The notes beneath the pieces were generated by a model. It had not been told where the DNA came from. It saw nothing but the letters and a program-made list of their open reading frames with translations, and ran no database searches. A stretch of 64,000 nt of DNA from Hypholoma sublateritium FD-334 SS-4 (lineage: Eukaryota; Basidiomycota; Agaricomycetes; Agaricales; Strophariaceae): NCBI GenBank assembly GCA_000827495.1, contig KN817548.1:77301-141300 (forward strand), written 5' to 3'. Both the position numbers and the translations under genes were made by a program. This document shows positions 58,594 through 64,000 of this stretch, one piece after another. Position 1 is the stretch's first letter. Each line of letters starts with the position of its first letter.

Positions 58594-60363
58594 TGTGAGC
58601 AGGATTTGTAGTCTGTTGGTATGTTCAGGCAGAGGCGAGTAGATTTCTGCAAGAGAAATGCAGTCCAGTTGTGAACCGAGGAATTTGACCCAACAAAAAG
58701 TCGACTTTATAGTACTTACCCTGAGGTTTCCCTGAGGTGGATCTAGTATTCTTAGATGCAACCTCCAACCAGTGCGCCGTTGCAGAAATAGTGAGAGCCT
58801 TGGCATCATCGATTCAGCATTCTACGCTACCTTGACTGTGAGTGAAAATCGAAATAGATCGCCAAGAACCGAGACAACTCACCTGTTATATCAACATCCT
58901 GGTGGTCGATAAAAGCGTGTATGTGAAGTACAACGGTACATAGGAGCGCTTCTAAGTTCTATGTGAATATTTCAGCAGAAGGCACATGTAATCGAAATGC
59001 GTTTGTCGCGAAAGCGGGATAAATTAAGTAGCAAAGATACCGTTTGCAGGTTGACTGGGGTGACTCAGCCGTCCGGCAGTCCTCTAGCACAAGTATCCGT
59101 ACCGTGTACACAGTATGCTCCGATACACCAGCAAAATATCCTAGATGTCGTGTGTTGGTCGTGTGTCATCCTTGACAATAGTCTGATGCTGAGAGCACCA
59201 AGAGAACTGCGGAGCTGCGGTTTGGAAATATCCGTCTTTTGAAGCAGTCGACGACGCCAATTACTTCCCATGGCAGTCTGATCCAGAGTTGGCCGCGTTT
59301 TAGGGATAGCAGTTAAACGAAGTCAGAGATAATTTTAGACAGTCAAATAACATAACAGCGCCCAAAACATTCCTAATGATGTTTCCGTTATTGACCTCAG
59401 AGCTGGACAAATCGGCGTAGAATCACCAGACAATACATCATGGACCCTGAGGCCTGAGATTCTAATGAGATAGCATAGCACATAAGTAGAACGGGGGACA
59501 TTTGAACGAGCCTGTCGCGTCCTAGATTTTTCACACTCTGGCGCAGCAGAGACAAACGTTGGACAGAGGCCTATTTTGCAGCGTGTAAGATTATTTTTGG
59601 CAGGCCAAGAAATCACCGCGCAGTTCCTCGACGCCGGAGATAGATTTGCCAGTGGTTTTGTAACACGCAAACTGGAGTAGAAACCATGATTTTGAACCGG
59701 TGACTAGTCGGCAGGAGAAGAAATCGCCTTAACCGGAAACACCATCCCTTGGTGGCTGTAAGGCTCGTCATTCAACATTGTAAGCCCTATTCTGAGTGTT
59801 TCCCGGGCGGCACCCAATCATCGTCAACCATGTCTCCCACGTTCACGAAGAATCGACGCACGTTCATTATAAACCTTACACGGAATGTCTGTCCATTTCG
59901 CTCGGTAAGGACATCCTCGAAAGTAGATAGTGACTTCGTGTGCTCCCTGGCTTTTTTGTCTGTAAGAAATAATAAAATACTGTTTGTTCGCCTAAAGCAA
60001 GCCGAATATAAGATAACGGAAATCAGATGATGGAGGTGTTAAGGGCGGCCTGCCCACTTTCATATCCGGCGGCCATTAAGCAGCCATGCCTAAAAAGGCC
60101 AGTCCTGACAGTGATGAGACGAATGCTGTCTGCAATAGCAACTGATCTCGGTTCATCCGACCAGTTTTCAATTCATTCCTAGACTTTGTCATTTGAAGAC
60201 ATTCATATCAATGTAGACGCACGGTAAGGTGAAAGTTATGGGTATGGAAATTATGGTTCAATGGGCTACAAGTGTACTAGTAGTTGAGGATACTGACAGC
60301 GTAATGGTGAGCAGACATTGTGGAGCGTAAGATTGGCGAGGCTTACATGTGTATACTCCAGTG
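58594..60363. other. Long intergenic stretch without a supported gene
   Basis: Frames of 70-110 codons occur on both strands (58809-58441 minus overlaps the upstream flank of the repeat gene; 59670-59335 minus) but none shows motifs or consistent splicing. A tRNA-like B-box word near 59676-59686 was checked and does not fold. Confidence 0.35.
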
Positions 60364-61723
60364 TCAGTCTGATTCACGGCCTCCTATGATCTTGATGATG
60401 TTTTCATAGATTGTGAAGACAATTCCACCGCTCAACTGTATTTTCAATGAGCATTGGGACCCGGAATAACAAGTGAGATGCGCACCACTAGTCGTGTAAG
60501 CCTAGGTGTTGTTCCAGTCCAGAACCGCCGAATGCCTTCTTCCGTGAAAATTCTATAAGCACAGTGGAATGAATTCCGGTATTGGACACGAGCGTCCAGT
60601 GCTTGCATTCGAGTCTTGATCACACTATACAAAGTTCGGGTCAGTATAATTCGGAGCGGATACACAGGATAGGACTTACTCTAGGGGCATGGTCGTGTAA
60701 ACAGTCACCAGTCCTGCAATACCGCCGATACCGAACGTTATGGCGCTGGGTAACGGCTGGCCAGGGCGAGCTGTTCCCTGAACAAATTGTTTAAGGGTGG
60801 AATATGTAGTAAAGCGAACGGCTGAGTTGGCCCCTTGACGCATCATCTGTGTATTCGAATCAGATTTAGTGGAGATGGACAAAACTTGTTCTTACGACAG
60901 GAAATAATCCTCGATAGATACCCGAAATCCCTTCTTGCTTGATGATGGACATTGTACCGTGCACGAGACCTCGATATTGGGGCTTGGGTTGCTTAGCGTC
61001 GTCAATGAGTTTTGTTCTGGAATGCAATGAGATTCAAAGCTGTCAATTTACAAAGGATAACGCGCACTTGATTGTCTCTGATGGGGTGACCGCAAAAATG
61101 GCTTCCGTCATTCCAGCCCCAAGACCAGCTAAATTCTGAATTAGCATTGATCACACGATCGTAGTACTGCAGAAAAGGAGAGTACCCAGTAGGCTCCTCG
61201 GTGCACTGACTTTGCCCTAAAACACGTTTCGAGAGAGCGTCAGGCAAAGCAACATGAAAGCGAAGGGAGGGAAGATATACCTCTGCATCTGCTAGCTGGT
61301 GCTTGAAATAATCATAGCTCACAAAGCGCACGCCGGCTTTCAATGAATTCCCAACAACGAGGGCTGAACACCCCGAATACAACCCCTTAACTCCTTTGGT
61401 TTTCAGTGTATCCTTGATGATCTTGATTGGGCCCTCCCGCTGCACATTAATGAGTGGATATCGCAGAGACTGGGACGAGCAAGGCCGTACCTTGCCTCCA
61501 AATTGCGAGCGCGTCTTCACGAATTCTGTGGGATATGTCACGAATCTAAGACGCTACAATCCTTAACACGAACTAAGGAATTTGCATGCGACTACAGGCT
61601 TACGCTTCAACCGCGCCGGCCGTTGCTCCAGCAAACCTATCCCGCGTCAGATTGAACGAGGACACACAGAAAGCACATAACGTACAACGAATGCATAGGT
61701 TTCTCTTTCTTCGAGGCGGCCAT
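60364..61723 (-). CDS. CTP1: Mitochondrial tricarboxylate (citrate) carrier
   Basis: Multi-exon minus-strand gene. The start MAASKKEKPMHS comes from exon 61723-61689, joined by a GTTGTA..ATAG intron to FAGATAGAVEA (61636-61604) and then to FVTYPTEFVKTRSQFGGK (from 61545). Six carrier helices and the three Px[DE]xx[KR] signatures are present in outline: YPTEFVKTR, VTPSETIKTK and TMPLDVIKTRMQ. The conserved GLYSGCSALVVGNSLKAG, FVSYDYFKH, MMRQGANSAVRFTTY and FWTGTTPRLTRLV identify the citrate carrier. It exchanges citrate for malate across the inner mitochondrial membrane. It ends LSGGIVFTIYENI...GRESD at TGA 60364-60366. It is divergent from HEM4 across 185 bp. Confidence 0.93.
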
Positions 61724-61908
61724 TGTAAGAGCAGGGTGACAGCTGGTGACAGTGGTGAACAAGGAAGATTGGCAAATGGAACTCTATAATATTTTGGTTC
61801 GGAGATCATCGGACCTTCATTTGGTGGCACGCTCCGCGACGCGGCGGCGGTCCACGCTACTCACACGACCGCAAACTCCATAGTATCTTCGTATGGGCCT
61901 CCGCTTTC
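61724..61908. promoter_or_regulatory. Bidirectional promoter region of CTP1 and HEM4
   Basis: Only 185 bp separate the two divergent start codons, so their promoters overlap. Both products serve mitochondria-linked metabolism, and shared control is plausible but unproven. No TATA box; GC-rich CGCGACGCGGCGGCGG at 61836-61851. Confidence 0.5.
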
Positions 61909-62877
61909 ATGGGGAACGTAATTCTGCTCAGGGATCCATCTGAGGCCGCGCCCGATCGCTATGAAGCAGCTTTTGCCGCTGAGGGTTTCCACCCTGTATC
62001 CGTACCCGTTCTGGACACCGTGCACACCAACATATCGAACTTGGCTGATATCGTTCGACGTGGCCCGGCAGCTCAAACCCTATCTGGCGTCATTATCACG
62101 AGTAAACGGTCTTGCGAGGCTTGGAGGAAGGCGTTGCAGCTGCTGCAGGCCGACCACGAGGGCAAATCGGTTTTAGGTTGGTGATGCCGCACATCGTCCT
62201 CCAAGCACAAGTTTGAGCTCGGGCGCGTTAGCAAGCTGGGAATCGGTCCCTTTTTATGTCGTTGGGAAGGCTACTTCTGCAGCCCTGCAGGAAACATTTT
62301 CCACTTTTGCACGTCTTGGAGTTGGGTCGCCAGACATCAGGGGAGAATCTACAGGCAGCGCTGTCAGCCTCGCCCCCTTGATTTTGAACGACCTCAAAGA
62401 AAGGCCAGCAAATCTTTTGTATCTCACTGGTGATAAGAACCGGGATACCCTTCCTCGCTTGCTAGAGGACGGAGGAATGTCACTCCAGTTCTTGCAAGTG
62501 TACGAAACTTGTGGATCACCTTCTTTCCCAGAAACACTATCTGCAGCTATCTCTTCATCTCCAGGTGCGTTAGTGAGCCGTATCGCTTCCTCTGGTACGT
62601 TCTAATGATGCATTCAGTAAACAAACATTGGTGGGTAGTTTATTTTGCTCCATCGGTAGCAGCCTACGTCACTCCCACAATTCGAAAACACTTTCACCTC
62701 GAGGGAACAATTCAATCCTCCTCGCCGCCTGTGTTGGTTCAAGCGAAGGTTGCGGCCATCGGACCAACTACAGACACTTTTTTGCGTAACGACCTACATA
62801 TTCGTGTACATGCCATGGCTCAGAAACCGACGCCAGAGGAAATCGTGTCTGTAATTGTCAACGCCAAGGCAATCTGA
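61909..62877 (+). CDS. HEM4: Uroporphyrinogen-III synthase
   Basis: Three exons, 61909-62176, 62232-62564 and 62618-62877, sum to 861 nt, 286 residues. The enzyme closes hydroxymethylbilane with inversion of ring D to make uroporphyrinogen III, a cytosolic step of haem synthesis. Family features: the start VILLRDPSEAAPDRYEAAF, SGVIITSKRSCEAW, PFYVVGKATSAAL, the Tyr-containing ANLLYLTGDKNRDTLPR, LQVYETCGS, WWVVYFAPSVAAYV and VAAIGPTTDTFL near the end. Sequence conservation in this family is low, but the order of these blocks is characteristic. Introns use GTTGGT and GTGCGT donors. Confidence 0.92.
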
Positions 62878-64000
62878 TATACTCCAATCTTATAAATGAT
62901 AATTAAAGAGTGCCATTCAGTGGAGGATTGCTCCCCAATATTTTAAAAGGCCCGGAACTTGTTGACTGGCTACGGGAGACTAAGTACGTTGGCCTAACGA
63001 AAAGGGTAGAAGTCATATATAGACTTGATATAGACGAGGATTTTATGCTGCAACATTGCCAGTGGGCCGTAATTAGTTGCAAGTGGGGGCCCTTTTCTGT
63101 GATAGGCAATTGCCAAGTACCAAATTTGTGGATGCAAACGATTGCTTGAGTCAAGCTTCGGCGCCTCTGGATCTGTGCGGTGGTCTGTGCGGCGGTCCGG
63201 GACGCGGGTCAATCAAGGGCAGTCCGCGGCGGCTTTGCGATCTAACCACCTCCTATTACAAACCTCAAGGCCGCCTGGCGATCTTGTGCATTTGGTCCAA
63301 TCTACTAAGGGAACTGCGAAAGTCTTCTACATTCAACCTCAGCCTCTTCAAGAACAAGCTGAAAAGGCAGGACTTGAAAAAACTGTGATCAAACTAAGTA
63401 CTTACACCCCACCTATCAAAGCACTGATACGTCGCAAGAACCCCAACTCTGGACTATGCCGCAGCAATCAAACCCGGTATGTGTATCGATTAAAATACGA
63501 CGATTGGATTGACCCGATTGTTGATTGAAATCTATGCTATGAAGAATATACCAGAACGAGGTGTATTTTCACGATTGAGGGAGCTACTACTACCTCAGGC
63601 CTCTGACTCCTGCAATGCCAGTGGGCAACCGAGAATATCCGATGCGCCTAACTTGTCTGTGACGGAGTACGTGTTTTCATCAGCGTGCTTGACCACAATT
63701 GGCTAATACTTGGTGTGCACTGAACTCACTAGAGCGCTGCCAACTTTACACCGTTCTTCGGCATTTTTCCAGGGTGCAAATGGTGTCGACAGCAGAGGGG
63801 GCCAATATTATATTATCCATGGGAACCAGATAGTTAATACTACGACTCCAATTCGTGAGGAGTACAATTCTGAGTGGTAATGAGACTAATTTTTTCTATA
63901 GAGGAATTTCTTGGGAATGATGAATCCGAACAGTCTCCTTCAGCGGTATGTCTTCATTGTTTGATAAATCCCACCTAATTTCCAATATATCGCCTGATCT
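62878..64000. other. Unresolved right end, possibly part of another gene
   Basis: A plus-strand frame 63142-63528 contains coding-like sequence (STKGTAKVFYIQPQPLQEQ, KTVIKLSTYTPPIKALIRR) followed by a donor-like GTATGT at 63478. A later stretch 63770-63875 reads GANGVDSRGGQYYIIHGNQI. They may be exons of a gene continuing past the window, but I could not connect them and recognise no family. Confidence 0.3.

Noticed and set aside
57937..58611. Long plus-strand frames rich in Arg/Gly/His or Val/Ala
   Set aside because: They are mirror readings of the His/Asp/Gly repeat gene on the minus strand. Only the minus reading has a signal peptide, intron and consistent repeat unit.
59640..59740. tRNA-like B-box word (GGTTCAAAATC on the minus strand) next to GGTTAAGGCG
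   Set aside because: The T-stem does not pair, no acceptor stem can be drawn, and the spacing of A- and B-like words is wrong. At most a decayed tRNA-derived sequence.

Overview
The window is nuclear DNA of a mushroom-forming basidiomycete (Agaricomycetes). Nearly every gene is cut by several 47-67 nt introns with GT..AG ends, gene density is high on both strands, and the recognisable proteins are fungal: Tah18, LCL3, NCA2, SKN1/KRE6, a DUF6589 protein and fungal-type lipoxygenases. Exon boundaries were assembled by eye. For most multi-exon genes the summed exon lengths give one continuous frame.

1-6.8 kb holds a local tandem duplication. A small NTF2-like gene and the neighbouring TAH18 gene were copied; the right-hand TAH18 (4622-6778, minus) is intact, while the left-hand copies are broken and rearranged. 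6.9-17.7 kb is ordinary housekeeping sequence: LCL3 nuclease, an F-box protein, the mitochondrial regulator NCA2, a small hydrophilic protein, a Q/H-rich protein of unknown function, and adenylosuccinate lyase (ADE13).

18-44.3 kb is an accessory island. It carries six paralogous GIMAP/AIG1-like GTPases. Three short ones (type A) share an 11-nt exon that encodes the Lys-Ser-Thr of the P-loop. Three are longer (type B). Two type B genes continue in frame, through one spliced intron, into a complete lipoxygenase domain, giving a predicted GTPase - coiled coil - lipoxygenase protein. A1/B1 and A2/B2 are divergent pairs produced by duplication. B2's lipoxygenase is cut a few codons before its end by a 5925-bp DNA transposon with 179-bp terminal inverted repeats, a 9-bp target duplication and two convergent genes: a RecQ-like helicase and a DUF6589 protein. 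A repeat-rich, N-containing stretch (24.6-27.4 kb) separates the two pairs.

45.5-62.9 kb returns to ordinary genes: cutinase, SKN1/KRE6 beta-glucan synthesis protein (with a 5-nt exon), a GPI-anchored Ser/Thr-rich wall protein, a SNF2/RING translocase, a secreted His/Asp/Gly repeat protein, the mitochondrial citrate carrier CTP1, and HEM4. The last 1.1 kb is unresolved.

The two observations most worth following are the GTPase-lipoxygenase fusions and the DUF6589/RecQ-helicase transposon.
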